In this document: piece after piece, positions 25,450-34,982 of the stretch
Position numbering within the stretch: position 1 is the first letter of the stretch
Layout of the letters: each line of letters begins with the position of its first letter
Origin: an uncultured Oscillospiraceae bacterium
GTDB lineage: Bacteria; Bacillota; Clostridia; Oscillospirales; Oscillospiraceae
DNA length: 43,849 nt
Direction of reading: 5' to 3'
NCBI GenBank assembly: GCA_902478785.1
Contig: CABSMJ010000019.1
Location: forward strand, 1-43,849
The notes under the pieces: model-generated
Told to the model about the DNA's origin: nothing
The model's input: only the letters and a program-made list of their open reading frames with translations
The model's database searches: none
Position numbers and translations under genes: made by a program

Positions 25450-26866
25450 TGACGCCCCGCTTCCCTTCAAATAGATTTGGAAAGACCTCTGTCAGTGCCA
25501 GGGGCTTTTCCAGTTTAGCCACCTGCACATCCTTGCCGCTGAGTCCGTGGCGGGAGAGGATGTCCCGCATGTCCTGGGCGATCAGCTCCCCGTGGCCGCT
25601 GACGGTTTCCGGCCCGTAGATGTGCAGGTCCACCTGTTCCTGCCGGGCGGACAGGGTGATCTCCAGGAAACCAAGGGACTCCAGGTCCAGCTTGAATAGG
25701 AATTGGACCTTGTGCTGGTCCGGGGTGCTGCCCCGCTGGTCCTGGGCATCCGGGTCTACCCACAATTCAGAATACATCATTTTTCCGTTCCAGTCCACCG
25801 GCAAAAACAGATGGGCAATGGGCATATACACGCTCTCGTGGACCAGTTGGGCCCGCACGATCTCGGAAAAGGCGTTTTGCGCATCGGGGCCGAATTTGCC
25901 CTGCAGGGCTTGCGCGGCGGTGGAGGAGAGCGTGTCGGCAAACCGGTCCCGGGCGGCCCGGGTGAAGTCGGTCTCCTGCAGGAGCTTCAAAATGGCCGCG
26001 TCGTCCAGCTGGTTGAGCCCGGCCAGCAGCTCTCCGTAGCCCTCCATCTGTCGGAAGGCCTGGAGGAGCTGCCTTTCCGACCCGTTTTCATACCGGGTCA
26101 CGTTCAGAATCAAAAGGTTCAGAAGATCCCGCAGGGGACCCAGATCGTGGGTCCGCTCCACATAGGCGCCCAGATAGGGGATCAGCTCTCCCTCCAAAAG
26201 ACGGATGTTGTCCGCCCGGGTGCCGGCGGCCAGTCCGTTTTCCAGTCGTGCTGCCATCTCCTGAAACTTGCCCTGCCAGCTCTTGGGCAGGTAGTCCATG
26301 ATCTGGCGGGTGAGACTGGTCAGATTCCGGCTGATGTGGGGGGTAGAGGAGAAGTCGCTGTACCGCCGGGCAAACTCCAGAATGGACTGGCGCACATGCT
26401 CGCCGTTGAGGGAGTCATAGGCCTGCCGCAGCAGGGAGAACAGCGGCCCGGAAAACCGGTTGTTGCCCTGGACCTGCTGCATGAAGAACTTCTCGAAGCC
26501 GTCGGCGTCCAGCTGCAGCATCTCCAGAAACTGGGAGATCTCCTGGGCGATTCCCGGCTGGAGGCCCGGGGAGGAGGCTATGCTGCGCAAAAGGACCAGG
26601 GATCGGGTCAGCTCAGGCAGCTCTGGAGTTTCCCGCAGACGCTGCAAAAAGGTCTGGAGATTGGAGTCATAGCGCAGATCGCCGGACTGCAGGTTGTTGT
26701 CTGCGCCCTGCTGCTCGGTTCTGCCGTCGGCCCGCCCCACCCGGGTGGGGTCCACGACGTTTTGAATTTGAGTGTCTCCCTGCCGCGGCGCAGCGGGAAG
26801 GGCACGGTTGTTATTGGAACTGTCATAGCCCGGAACGCGGTTAGCCGCGCCCAAAAGGTCTGCCAT
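25436..26866 (-). CDS. ylqG: YlqG-like protein with FliK-type C-terminal domain
   Basis: This 476-residue protein starts at ATG 26866 (GAGGTG 6 bp upstream). Most of it is helical and unlike known enzymes. The last ~110 residues (VQFLFKLDLESLGFLEITLSARQEQVDLHIYGPE...) match the C-terminal domain of FliK, the part that contacts FlhB. Together with the following FlhB-tail-like gene it forms the ylqG-ylqH pair of Firmicutes flagellar loci, whose role is not settled. It is divergent from cheA across a 136-bp gap. Confidence 0.8.
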   Translation of the reverse strand: MADLLGAANRVPGYDSSNNNRALPAAPRQGDTQIQNVVDPTRVGRADGRTEQQGADNNLQSGDLRYDSNLQTFLQRLRETPELPELTRSLVLLRSIASSPGLQPGIAQEISQFLEMLQLDADGFEKFFMQQVQGNNRFSGPLFSLLRQAYDSLNGEHVRQSILEFARRYSDFSSTPHISRNLTSLTRQIMDYLPKSWQGKFQEMAARLENGLAAGTRADNIRLLEGELIPYLGAYVERTHDLGPLRDLLNLLILNVTRYENGSERQLLQAFRQMEGYGELLAGLNQLDDAAILKLLQETDFTRAARDRFADTLSSTAAQALQGKFGPDAQNAFSEIVRAQLVHESVYMPIAHLFLPVDWNGKMMYSELWVDPDAQDQRGSTPDQHKVQFLFKLDLESLGFLEITLSARQEQVDLHIYGPETVSGHGELIAQDMRDILSRHGLSGKDVQVAKLEKPLALTEVFPNLFEGKRGVNVKI

Positions 26867-27002
26867 AGTGTCCACCTCTTAAAATCCACAGCCGGTCGGT
26901 TTTCTCAGGAACGGCTGATATTTTTGAAAAAACACTTATTTTCCGGGAAAACCGGTCGATAAAAAGATAGAAGTCGAAACATCAAGAAAGGAGCATATTG
27001 CC
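26867..27002. promoter_or_regulatory. Divergent control region between ylqG and cheA
   Basis: This 136-bp AT-richer gap should hold promoters for both directions. On the plus strand GTCGATAA (26955-26962) resembles a sigma-D -10 box, but no TAAA lies at the right distance, so the call is weak. A near-palindrome TTTTCCGGGAAAA sits just before it. A strong AAAGGAG precedes cheA. Confidence 0.35.
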
Positions 27003-29114
27003 ATGAGTGCCGGAAACGACAGCATTTTGGATGCCTTTTTATATGAAACCAACACCCTGCTAGAGCAGCTGGACAGCATCGTCCTTGCCGCGGAGCAACA
27101 GGACAGCTTCTCCGAGGATGATATTAACACCATCTTCCGCATCATGCATACCATCAAGGGCTCTTCTGCCATGATGGAGTACAACTCTTTGATGACTATT
27201 GCCCATCGGGCGGAGGACCTGTTCTCCATCATCCGGGATAAAACCATGGATGTGGTGCCGGAGTCACTGCGTCCGGAGCTGTTTGATCTGCTGTTCCAGA
27301 CCATCGACTTTTTCCGGGGGGAAATTGAGCACATTGAAAATGAGCAGCCCCTTACTGAGGATATCGACACACTTCTACAAAAAATTAATAGATTGATCGA
27401 GCAAATTAACTCCGGCGGCGCCCAGCCGCAGTCGGAGGCGTCCCAGGCCCAGGCGCTCCAGGCACAGCCGGCGCCCGCGGCTGCCGGGGAGAAGGGCTTC
27501 CCCTACGGCCTCCAGGTCTTTTTTGACGAGGGCAGCGGCATGGAAAACCTGCGGGCCTATATGCTGGTCAACTCCATCCGGGAGTTCTGTGCTGAGGACG
27601 ATTTCACCTACGAGCCCCAGGGTGTGGAGTCGGACCCCGCCACCGCGGATCAGATCATAGAGTCCGGCTTCCTCCTCTACTTCCGGAAGGCGGAGGACCG
27701 GGACAATGCCATCCACGCTGTCACCAGCGCGGGGGCGGTGCGCACCTATCAGGCCATCGATGCGCCCCAGCCCAAGGAGGAACCTGCTGCGGCTCCGGCA
27801 GAGCCTGCCCAGGCTGCTCCGGCCGCGCCTGCGGCGCAAAGCGCCCCGGCACCTGCCGCTGCACCGGCGGCGCCTGCGGCTAAAAAGGCTGCCGCTCCCG
27901 CGGCGCCTGCCAAGACAGAGCAGGGCACGCTGCACCACAAGGAGAGCCTGATCAGCGTCAACCTCAACAAGCTCGATCAGCTGGCGGCGGTGGTGGGGGA
28001 GATCGTCATCACCGAGTCCATGGTCACCTCCTCCCCGGATCTGAAGGGGTTAAAGCTGGACGCCTTTACAAAGTCTGCCCGGCAGCTGCGCAAGCTCACC
28101 GATGAGCTCCAGGACGTGTCCATGTCGCTGCGGATGGTGCCGGTGTCCGGCACCTTCCAGAAGATGAACCGAATCGTCCGGGATATGTGCAAAAAGCTGG
28201 GCAAGCAGGCCCATCTGACCCTGGAGGGCGAGGACACCGAGGTGGATAAGACCATCGTGGACAGCATCGGCGATCCCATCATGCACATCGTCCGCAACTC
28301 CATGGACCACGGCATTGAGGACAACGTCCAGGATCGGATCGACGCCGGCAAGGACCCGGTGGGTGAGATCGTCCTGTCCGCCCGTCACACCGGCAGCGAG
28401 GTCATCATCGAGATCAAGGATGACGGCCAGGGCGTCAATTACGACGCGGTGCTCAATAAGGCCATCCGTAATGGACTGGCCCAGCCGGATGTGGAGTATT
28501 CCCACAAGGACATTCTGAATTTCCTCATGGCCCCTGGCTTTTCCACTAACACGGAGGTCACGGAGTTCTCCGGCCGCGGCGTGGGTATGGATGTGGTGAA
28601 GAAAAATGTGGAGGAGGTGGGCGGCACCGTCTCCATCACCAGCGAGCCCGGCCAGGGTATGACCACCACGCTGAAGATCCCCTTGACCATGGCCATCATG
28701 GACGGCATGGAGGTCTCGGTGGGCAAGTCCATCTTCACCATCCCCATTCACAACATCCGCCAGTCCTTCAAGATCACCGAGGACGACCTGATCCGGGACG
28801 CCTCGGGCGGAGAGCTGTTCAAGTGCATGGGCAACTTCTACCCGGTGGTGCGCATGCGGGATCTGTATCACATGGAAAGCGGCGCCACCAAGATGGAGGA
28901 TGGCATTTTGATCTGGCTGGAGTCCGGGGAGCATTCCTACTGCCTGTTTGCCGATGAGCTTCTGGGTGAGCAGCAGGTGGTGGTCAAGCCTCTGCCGTCC
29001 TATCTCAACCGCTTTAATATCAAGGCCAGCGGCATCGCCGGCTGTACCATTTTGGGCGACGGTAACATCAGCATCATTCTGGATGTCGCCAACCTGTGTG
29101 TTTGCCCCCAGTAA
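27003..29114 (+). CDS. cheA: Chemotaxis sensor kinase CheA
   Basis: CheA autophosphorylates in receptor arrays and passes phosphate to CheY and CheB. It has 703 residues. The P1/HPt domain has phospho-accepting H49 (MHTIKGSSAMM). P2-like sequence lies at about 160-255, then a long Ala/Pro linker (about 257-310). P3 begins near 315 (KESLISVNLNKLDQLAAVVGEI). P4 has the N box (HIVRNSMDHGIE, about 429-440), G1 (DDGQGVN, about 473) and G2 (GRGVGMD, about 525). The CheW-like P5 runs from about 565 to the end. AAAGGAG is 7 bp before the ATG. It leads the cheA-cheW-cheR-cheB operon. Confidence 0.97.
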   Translation: MSAGNDSILDAFLYETNTLLEQLDSIVLAAEQQDSFSEDDINTIFRIMHTIKGSSAMMEYNSLMTIAHRAEDLFSIIRDKTMDVVPESLRPELFDLLFQTIDFFRGEIEHIENEQPLTEDIDTLLQKINRLIEQINSGGAQPQSEASQAQALQAQPAPAAAGEKGFPYGLQVFFDEGSGMENLRAYMLVNSIREFCAEDDFTYEPQGVESDPATADQIIESGFLLYFRKAEDRDNAIHAVTSAGAVRTYQAIDAPQPKEEPAAAPAEPAQAAPAAPAAQSAPAPAAAPAAPAAKKAAAPAAPAKTEQGTLHHKESLISVNLNKLDQLAAVVGEIVITESMVTSSPDLKGLKLDAFTKSARQLRKLTDELQDVSMSLRMVPVSGTFQKMNRIVRDMCKKLGKQAHLTLEGEDTEVDKTIVDSIGDPIMHIVRNSMDHGIEDNVQDRIDAGKDPVGEIVLSARHTGSEVIIEIKDDGQGVNYDAVLNKAIRNGLAQPDVEYSHKDILNFLMAPGFSTNTEVTEFSGRGVGMDVVKKNVEEVGGTVSITSEPGQGMTTTLKIPLTMAIMDGMEVSVGKSIFTIPIHNIRQSFKITEDDLIRDASGGELFKCMGNFYPVVRMRDLYHMESGATKMEDGILIWLESGEHSYCLFADELLGEQQVVVKPLPSYLNRFNIKASGIAGCTILGDGNISIILDVANLCVCPQ

Positions 29115-29128
29115 AGGAGAGAGTGACT

Positions 29129-29608
29129 ATGACGGAACAGGACGCAATGTTTCAAACGGAAGACGATTTGAAGCTGAAGGAGGAAGTGCCCCAGGTTCAA
29201 ACAGAAAAATATCTGCTCTTTTTGTCTGATGGGCTGCTGTTCGGTGTGCCGGCGGAAGAGGTGGAGGAGATCATCACCAATCACACGGTCACCTGGCTGC
29301 CCCTGGTCCCCGACTATGTCCGGGGCATCATCAACCTCCGGGGCCAGATCATTCCCATCGTGGATATCCGTCGGCTGTTGAACCATCCCGGTCAGGATGA
29401 CAGCAACTGCATGATTATCCTCCGAACCAACAACGGTCAGGTGGGCATTCTGGTGGACCAGGTTCAGAAGATGGTGGATGTGGAGAAGAGCAGCATCCTG
29501 CCCTCCCCGCCTCAAAGCGGCAGGGAACTGGTGCGCGGCATGTGTTCCCTGGAGGATGGACAGACCATGCTGGCCTTTGACTGTGAACGTCTGATGGAGT
29601 TGGCATAA
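29129..29608 (+). CDS. cheW: Chemotaxis coupling protein CheW
   Basis: CheW bridges chemoreceptors and CheA. It has 159 residues from ATG 29129 (AAAGGAG 10 bp upstream). One CheW domain fills about 35-157: KYLLFLSDGLLFGVPAEEVEEII, then YVRGIINLRGQIIPIVDIRR, the family's most conserved stretch. The 35-residue acidic N-terminal extension is longer than usual. It is 14 bp after cheA. Confidence 0.95.
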   Translation: MTEQDAMFQTEDDLKLKEEVPQVQTEKYLLFLSDGLLFGVPAEEVEEIITNHTVTWLPLVPDYVRGIINLRGQIIPIVDIRRLLNHPGQDDSNCMIILRTNNGQVGILVDQVQKMVDVEKSSILPSPPQSGRELVRGMCSLEDGQTMLAFDCERLMELA

Positions 29609-29628
29609 GGCAGGAGCGAGGCAGAGCC

Positions 29629-30459
29629 ATGGATATGATGTTTCACAATCTGACCATCACAGACGCTGACTTTCAGCGTCTGGTCCAGTTCATGCAGAAG
29701 AATTACGGCATCGACCTGAGCAAAAAAAAGCAGCTGATCACCAGCCGCCTCTCCCAGTCCCTCAAGACCAGGGGATACCGGGATTTCAAGTCCTTTCTGG
29801 AGCATCTTTTCACCACCAAGGACCCCCAGGACCTGGAGCTGGTACTCAATAAGCTGACCACCAACTACACCTATTTTCTCCGGGAAAAGGATCACTTCAC
29901 ATTTTTCCAAAACACGGTGCTGCCGGAATTGGCCCAGCGCCACCAGCGGGATAAGGTGCTGGCCATCTGGAGCGCAGGCTGTTCCAGCGGCGAGGAGCCC
30001 TATACCCTGTCCATCTATCTCAAGGAGTACTTCGGCGCACAGGCGTCCCAGTGGGACACCCGGATCCTGGCCACGGATATCTCCCAGCAGGCCATGGCCA
30101 AGGCCAAGGTCGGCGTCTATCAGCCGCCGGCGGATATGTCCAACGAGTGGCTGCACCGGTACTTTGTGCATGATCCCAAGGGTGGAACGCAGTACACGGT
30201 GGCTCCGGTGATCCGAAACAATGTGATTTTCCGCACATTCAATTTGATGGACCCCATTCGTTTCCGACTGAAGTTCGATGTGATCTTCTGCCGAAACGTG
30301 ATGATTTATTTCGATCAGAGCACACGGGATGCCCTAGTTCGGCGTTTTTATGACGCCATGACTCCCAATGGCTATCTTTTCATCAGCCACTCCGAATCTC
30401 TGGGACAGACGCCGCTGTTTCGTATGGTGGCTCCGGCTGTATACCGAAAAAAGAAGTAA
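29629..30459 (+). CDS. cheR: Chemotaxis methyltransferase CheR
   Basis: CheR methylates receptor glutamates using S-adenosylmethionine. It has 276 residues: the helical N-terminal domain (about 8-75; LTTNYTYFLREKDHF follows it), the SAM-binding loop IWSAGCSSGEEPYTL (about 108-122), and the catalytic-domain signature FDVIFCRNVMIYFD (about 219-232). The ending VAPAVYRKKK is typical. It is 20 bp after cheW and paired functionally with cheB. Confidence 0.96.
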   Translation: MDMMFHNLTITDADFQRLVQFMQKNYGIDLSKKKQLITSRLSQSLKTRGYRDFKSFLEHLFTTKDPQDLELVLNKLTTNYTYFLREKDHFTFFQNTVLPELAQRHQRDKVLAIWSAGCSSGEEPYTLSIYLKEYFGAQASQWDTRILATDISQQAMAKAKVGVYQPPADMSNEWLHRYFVHDPKGGTQYTVAPVIRNNVIFRTFNLMDPIRFRLKFDVIFCRNVMIYFDQSTRDALVRRFYDAMTPNGYLFISHSESLGQTPLFRMVAPAVYRKKK

Positions 30460-30499
30460 GACGTGTTTCCGTGGCTCTTAGGAAGGAGCTATTATATCT

Positions 30500-31555
30500 G
30501 TGATTCCTAATCAGCGTAAAATTCGGGTCCTGGTGGTAGATGACTCCGCCGTGGCCCGTGCATTTTTGATAAAGGGACTGTCCACCTACTCCTATATTGA
30601 GGTGGTGGGCTATGCCATCAACGCCCTGGATGCCAAGGCCAAGATCCTCCAGCTCAAGCCAGATGTGATGACATTGGATGTGGAGATGCCTGGCATCAGC
30701 GGCATCGACTTTCTGCGCCAGCTGCTGCCCCAGCATCCCCTGCCGGTGATTTTGGTGTCCAGCCTGAACCTGCGGGTATTTGACGCCCTGGCGGCCGGTG
30801 CCGTGGACTTTGTCCGCAAGCCCGACGGCACAGAGAACCGGAGCGCCTTCCTGCGCTCTCTGGCGCAAAAGATCGTGGTGGCCTCCTACTCCAAGGTGGC
30901 GCCCTGCCGCAAGCAGGCTTCCGTCCGCCCGGCTGCGGCGGCTCCCGCTCTGGGCAACCCTTTGGGAGGGGTGAACCTCAACCAGACCATCATCGGCCTG
31001 GGCGCCTCCACCGGCGGGACCGAGGCCACGCTGGAGGTCCTCAAGCGGCTGCCTGCGGATATCCCCGGTATGGTCATCGTCCAGCATATGCCCCCGGGAT
31101 TTACCAAGATGTATGCTCAGCGGCTGGATAAGCTGTGCGCCATGGAGGTGCGGGAGGCCAAAAATGGCGACGAGATCCACCGGGGCCTGGCGCTGATCGC
31201 ACCGGCAGACCTCCAGGCCCGGGTGGTCCGCATGGGCAGCCGCTATACCCTGGCCTGCCAGCCCGGAGACAAGGTCAGCGGCCACCGCCCGTCGGTGGAC
31301 GCATTGTTCTCCTCCATGGCCGCCCAGGTGAAATGCCACATGGTGGGCATCATCATGACCGGCATGGGCCGGGACGGCGCCAACGGCCTTTTGCAGATGC
31401 GCAAGGCCGGCGCCTATACCATCGGGCAGGATAAGGACTCCTGCGTGGTCTACGGAATGCCCTGCGCAGCCCAGGAGATCGGCGCCGTGACCATCCAGGC
31501 CTCCTGTGAAAACATCGCCGCCGTGCTGATGCAGCATCTGAAAACCGGAAAATGA
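30500..31555 (+). CDS. cheB: Chemotaxis methylesterase/deamidase CheB
   Basis: CheB removes methyl groups from receptors when phosphorylated by CheA. It has 351 residues from a GTG start with GGAG 11 bp upstream. The receiver domain (about 8-125) has D14/D15 and phosphorylation site D60 (TLDVEMPG). The C-terminal catalytic domain (about 162-350) has the S-H-D triad S170 (GASTGG), H196 (QHMPPG) and D292 (MGRDG). It is the last che gene seen; cheC, cheD and cheY do not follow because the mobile element begins within 90 bp. Confidence 0.96.
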   Translation: MIPNQRKIRVLVVDDSAVARAFLIKGLSTYSYIEVVGYAINALDAKAKILQLKPDVMTLDVEMPGISGIDFLRQLLPQHPLPVILVSSLNLRVFDALAAGAVDFVRKPDGTENRSAFLRSLAQKIVVASYSKVAPCRKQASVRPAAAAPALGNPLGGVNLNQTIIGLGASTGGTEATLEVLKRLPADIPGMVIVQHMPPGFTKMYAQRLDKLCAMEVREAKNGDEIHRGLALIAPADLQARVVRMGSRYTLACQPGDKVSGHRPSVDALFSSMAAQVKCHMVGIIMTGMGRDGANGLLQMRKAGAYTIGQDKDSCVVYGMPCAAQEIGAVTIQASCENIAAVLMQHLKTGK

Positions 31556-31624
31556 GAAAAGAAAAGCCCCGCTTCCAAAGGTTTAATAGTGACAAGGTAC
31601 TATTTAGCTTTGCGAGGGGCAGAG

Positions 31625-31656
31625 AACGGTGTGACCGCAATGGTCACGCCGTTTTT
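31625..31656 (+). terminator. Hairpin with T-tract after cheB, overlapping the recombinase stop
   Basis: AACGGTGTGACC (31625-31636) pairs with 31642-31653, with one mismatch (G-U in RNA), around a 5-nt loop, followed on the plus strand by TTTTT. It could end the che operon. It overlaps the last codons of the convergent serine recombinase gene, so it may belong to the element's end rather than the chromosome. Confidence 0.6.
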
Positions 31657-33314
31657 CTGCGTCCAAGGGTAGATTTTGCAACAACAGGCTCGGAAATCAC
31701 AGGAATCTCTACATCATCCACGAAGTTGAAATAGATTTTTACCTTCTGTACCCGCTTGCCGCTGGATTTGTCCGGTGGAAACACCTCAATTTTCTTGATA
31801 TACTCATTGACTATCGTAGGTGTCAATTTCTGCACATCCACATACTTCTGTGTCAGGGCTACAAAGGCATCCACATCTGCACTCATGGTTTCCTGCGTTT
31901 CCAGCCATTCTTCCGTCACTTCGATTTCGAGTTTTAACCGTTCCTGTTCTGCCTCGTAATCGGCGGTCATTTTCTTGTACCGCTCCTTGCTCAGATCGCC
32001 CAGGACAAAATCCTCATAGAGTCGGGACAGAAGGACATCCAAGTCAGTCAGCCGCTTCTTGGCCTGCTCCACTCGCTTCCGATCTTCACGGATGTTGCGT
32101 TCCTGATCGGAACGGCGGCATTGCAGCCATTCTTCCTGAAAGCCTTCCACATCCTGCCGGATATAGGCATTGACCGTACGGATGCGCTCCAGCACCAGTT
32201 CCCGCAGTACATCTTCACGGATATAGTGGGCAGAACAGGTGCCTCGACCACTTTTGTAGCTGGAGCATACATAATGGTCTTGCTTGCCGTCAAAGCTTTT
32301 GCAGGTAGCAAAGTGCAGCTTATTCCCGCAATCAGGACAGAACAGAAGCCCAGAGAACAATCCCTGCCGTTCCGCTTTTGTGGGACGGCGTTTGTTTTTT
32401 CGCAACTCCTGCACCCTGTCCCACTGAGCCTGAGAAACGATTGCTTCCTGCGTATCAGGGAAGATACACATATCTTCGATGGCATTGGGAATCCGCTTCT
32501 TCAGCTTATAGGACTTGGAATAGGTCTTGAAATTGCAGGTACAGCCGGTGTACTCCATCCGTTCCAGAATACCCGCAACCGATTGACCAATCCAATGGTA
32601 AGGGCGCTCCGGCATTTTCTTACGCTTTTTTGGGTCAGGATGGTCTTCCGACTGTTTGGCATACAGCGCCTTGGTAGTCAACACCTTATCCTTCTCCAGT
32701 ATACGGGCAATCTGTTCCGGCCCCTTGCCGTCAATGGCCAAGTCAAAGATGCGCTTGACTACTGGGGCGGCATCCTCGTCAATGATCCAATGGTCTTTAT
32801 CGGCAGGGTCAGTGCGATAACCATAGGGCGGTTTTCCCAGATGCTTTCCGCTGGTGCCTTTCTGCCGGAATACGACTCGGACTTTTTTGCTGGTGTCCCG
32901 TGGATACCATTCGTTGAACAAATTACGGATAGCGGCAAAGCCGTCGCTGTCGCCCCGTTCACTGTCCACACCATCATTGACGGCGATAAAACGCACATCG
33001 TAGCTGGGGAAAATGATGTCCGTGTACTGTCCAACGGTCAGGTAATCTCGGCCAAACCTACTAAGATCCTTGACCAGCCAGCAACCGACAAGCCCCTGCT
33101 TAACCAGTGCAAAGCCTTCCTGCACGCCGGGGCGGTCAAAATTGGTTCCCGTATATCCGTCATCCACCAGAATTTTCAGGTTGGTGTAGCCATGCTCGGC
33201 TGCGTACCGGGTTAAAAACTCTTTTTGATTCTGTATCGAATTTGATTCTCCATCCAGTGCATCCTCATTGCTGAGGCGGCAGTACAGGATGGTGATTTTC
33301 TGCTGATCCAACAT
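31644..33314 (-). CDS. Large serine recombinase (TnpX/TndX-like)
   Basis: This enzyme excises and inserts the element. It has 556 residues from ATG 33314 (AAGGAGG 5 bp upstream); the longer reading from 33401 lacks a ribosome-binding site. The resolvase catalytic domain (about 6-150) has nucleophile S15 (YCRLS) and the SRFGRD motif. The recombinase domain follows (GKPPYGYRTDP, about 170-270), then a zinc ribbon with two CxxC-type pairs (FCPDCGNKLHF; VCSS...GTCSAHYIR, about 310-360), a coiled coil (about 385-465) and a DUF4368-like C-terminus. It closes the left end of the element, converging on cheB. Confidence 0.9.
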   Translation of the reverse strand: MLDQQKITILYCRLSNEDALDGESNSIQNQKEFLTRYAAEHGYTNLKILVDDGYTGTNFDRPGVQEGFALVKQGLVGCWLVKDLSRFGRDYLTVGQYTDIIFPSYDVRFIAVNDGVDSERGDSDGFAAIRNLFNEWYPRDTSKKVRVVFRQKGTSGKHLGKPPYGYRTDPADKDHWIIDEDAAPVVKRIFDLAIDGKGPEQIARILEKDKVLTTKALYAKQSEDHPDPKKRKKMPERPYHWIGQSVAGILERMEYTGCTCNFKTYSKSYKLKKRIPNAIEDMCIFPDTQEAIVSQAQWDRVQELRKNKRRPTKAERQGLFSGLLFCPDCGNKLHFATCKSFDGKQDHYVCSSYKSGRGTCSAHYIREDVLRELVLERIRTVNAYIRQDVEGFQEEWLQCRRSDQERNIREDRKRVEQAKKRLTDLDVLLSRLYEDFVLGDLSKERYKKMTADYEAEQERLKLEIEVTEEWLETQETMSADVDAFVALTQKYVDVQKLTPTIVNEYIKKIEVFPPDKSSGKRVQKVKIYFNFVDDVEIPVISEPVVAKSTLGRRKTA

Positions 33315-33391
33315 AGCGTCCTCCTTTACGGTTGGGTCAGCTGACAGAATCGGTGTGCATGGTGATATTGTAGCATGAATTTGAGTCTGTG

Positions 33392-33697
33392 TCATGAACA
33401 AAGCGCCTCCTTATCCGAGAAAATGAGCCGTTTTACCTTGTGGGTAAGCGGCTCATTTCCGTCACATACAGTCTCCAGCAAATACCAGGTATTTCCAATT
33501 TTTCGTTCTACCGTACCTGTAAAAGGATTCATTAGGTTTTCCCAGCGTTTCCGGCATTCTTCCAGAAAATCAATCGGCGGTTCAAAAATCGGGTCAAAGC
33601 AGGATTCAATATCGATTTCAGCACAAGCGTTAATCAGCTTTTCCGAAGGAGAATCATCGAGCATCAGCTTATTGAGTTTTGTTGTCAGATTGGTCAT
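33392..33697 (-). CDS. TnpW-like small protein
   Basis: This 101-residue protein starts at ATG 33697 (AAAGGA 10 bp upstream). The last ~40 residues (ERKIGNTWYLLETVCDGNEPLTHKVKRLIF) resemble the small TnpW proteins of Tn4451-type elements, which share an 'IGxTxYxV...KIxRLI' pattern. The first 60 residues are not recognised. It lies between the relaxase and the recombinase gene, the usual place for TnpW. Its function is unknown. Confidence 0.6.
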   Translation of the reverse strand: MTNLTTKLNKLMLDDSPSEKLINACAEIDIESCFDPIFEPPIDFLEECRKRWENLMNPFTGTVERKIGNTWYLLETVCDGNEPLTHKVKRLIFSDKEALCS

Positions 33698-33716
33698 AAG
33701 CAAAAATTCCTTTCTG

Positions 33717-34982
33717 TTAAAGTTCCATATCTTGCGATTTGCGGCGGGAAGATTGATCGTGTTGCTTTGTTTGCCGAGTTCGTGTCAAAATGGCGTCAAG
33801 AAAAGCCCGCACCTTTTCGGGTGCGAGCTTGACAGCTTCCAGATAAGGCCGTGCCTGTTCTTTCAGTAATTCATATCGCTGTTTCCAGACAGCGACGCTC
33901 TTTTGCGCTTGTTGCAGTTTTTCCTCCAAACGGCTGTTTTCCGCCTTGGCAAGAATCCCATTGACCGCATAATCCTTGAGCGTGTTACACTCGGATGGGG
34001 TCAGAGTGATGTTGCCGGTGATCGTCTTTTTCCCCATGGAGCGGATTTCCTGTACCGTCAGGGCGGCAGTGCGCTGTTCTTTGGCCTGCTTTTGCAGGGA
34101 TTGCAGCTCCTTGTGCTTTTTCTCAACGGCAGCCTGTGCGGTGTCCAGCGCCTGTTCTGTCTGAGCGATTTGGGCGGTCACATCTTCCAGCCGCTGCTGC
34201 TCCTGTGCCACCTTGAACTGGGTCACAGTCAGATGTTCTTCAGTGCTGCCACGCTCTCCACGCTCCACATCGGTATATCCGGCAGCTTTCATATAGTTGA
34301 AGAAATCGTCTTGCAGGACACTGTACGATGTCCGCAGGACTTTCTTGCCCTTGGCGGTCAGAAGCGGATTGCCCTGCTCATCAAAAGCAACTTTTGACTC
34401 CCACTTTTTGCTGCGGCTGACCTGCATAATGGTTTCCTTGACTGTACCTACAAGGGACTTATCCTTGCACCGCTTCGACCAGAGAATCTGTTTTTCCACC
34501 ACCGGGACATAGACCACATGAAGGTGGTAGTGATACACATCCTGCCCCAGAGCTTCCGACATGGCTCGGTTGCGCTCATCGGCGTGCATGACGGCAGAGA
34601 GGATATACTGCTCACCGCCCACGATCTCTACGGCAGCTTTGTATGCGTCGGTGTAGAATTGCTTGGCATATTCATATCCGCCGTGATTGTGAAAGTAAGC
34701 GGAGTTCACATCGAAAATCAGTTCCCCGTATTTCACCGCATCGGCTTTCAGACCACGGGTGGAGATGACACCATCGGCAATCATCTGATCGAACATAGCG
34801 GCATAGCTGTCGGTGGGAGCCTTGAAGTGGATATTCCGGTAGGTTTGGGTGGTATCAATATCCTGGTTGGAGTAGCTGTCCTTTTCCCGTTCGTTATGCT
34901 CCTGCACCTTCGCCACATCATCAAGGGTGGGCAAGTCCTGGTTACGGGCAAAGGTGCGGTCGATTCCGTCGTTTCTGGCCAT
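33717..34982 (-). CDS. MobV/Pre-family relaxase (TnpZ-like)
   Basis: The relaxase nicks oriT and allows the element to be mobilized by a co-resident conjugation system. It has 421 residues with an N-terminal relaxase domain (about 1-200). The motif-III region is H133-A-D-E followed by H151-Y-H153-L-H155, equivalent to the HxDE and PHxH metal-binding motifs of the MobV family. A long coiled coil covers about 255-390. AAAGGAG lies 9 bp before the ATG. No coupling protein or secretion genes are present, so transfer would depend on a helper. Confidence 0.85.
   Translation of the reverse strand: MARNDGIDRTFARNQDLPTLDDVAKVQEHNEREKDSYSNQDIDTTQTYRNIHFKAPTDSYAAMFDQMIADGVISTRGLKADAVKYGELIFDVNSAYFHNHGGYEYAKQFYTDAYKAAVEIVGGEQYILSAVMHADERNRAMSEALGQDVYHYHLHVVYVPVVEKQILWSKRCKDKSLVGTVKETIMQVSRSKKWESKVAFDEQGNPLLTAKGKKVLRTSYSVLQDDFFNYMKAAGYTDVERGERGSTEEHLTVTQFKVAQEQQRLEDVTAQIAQTEQALDTAQAAVEKKHKELQSLQKQAKEQRTAALTVQEIRSMGKKTITGNITLTPSECNTLKDYAVNGILAKAENSRLEEKLQQAQKSVAVWKQRYELLKEQARPYLEAVKLAPEKVRAFLDAILTRTRQTKQHDQSSRRKSQDMEL

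Noticed and set aside
26955..26962. A sigma-D promoter for cheA
   Set aside because: The -10-like GTCGATAA has no TAAA at 14-16 bp, so it is mentioned only as weak evidence within the control region.
31560..31621. A terminator made from GCCCCGC and GCGAGGGGC after cheB
   Set aside because: The arms are about 45 nt apart, imperfect and not followed by a T-tract. The hairpin at 31625-31656 is better.
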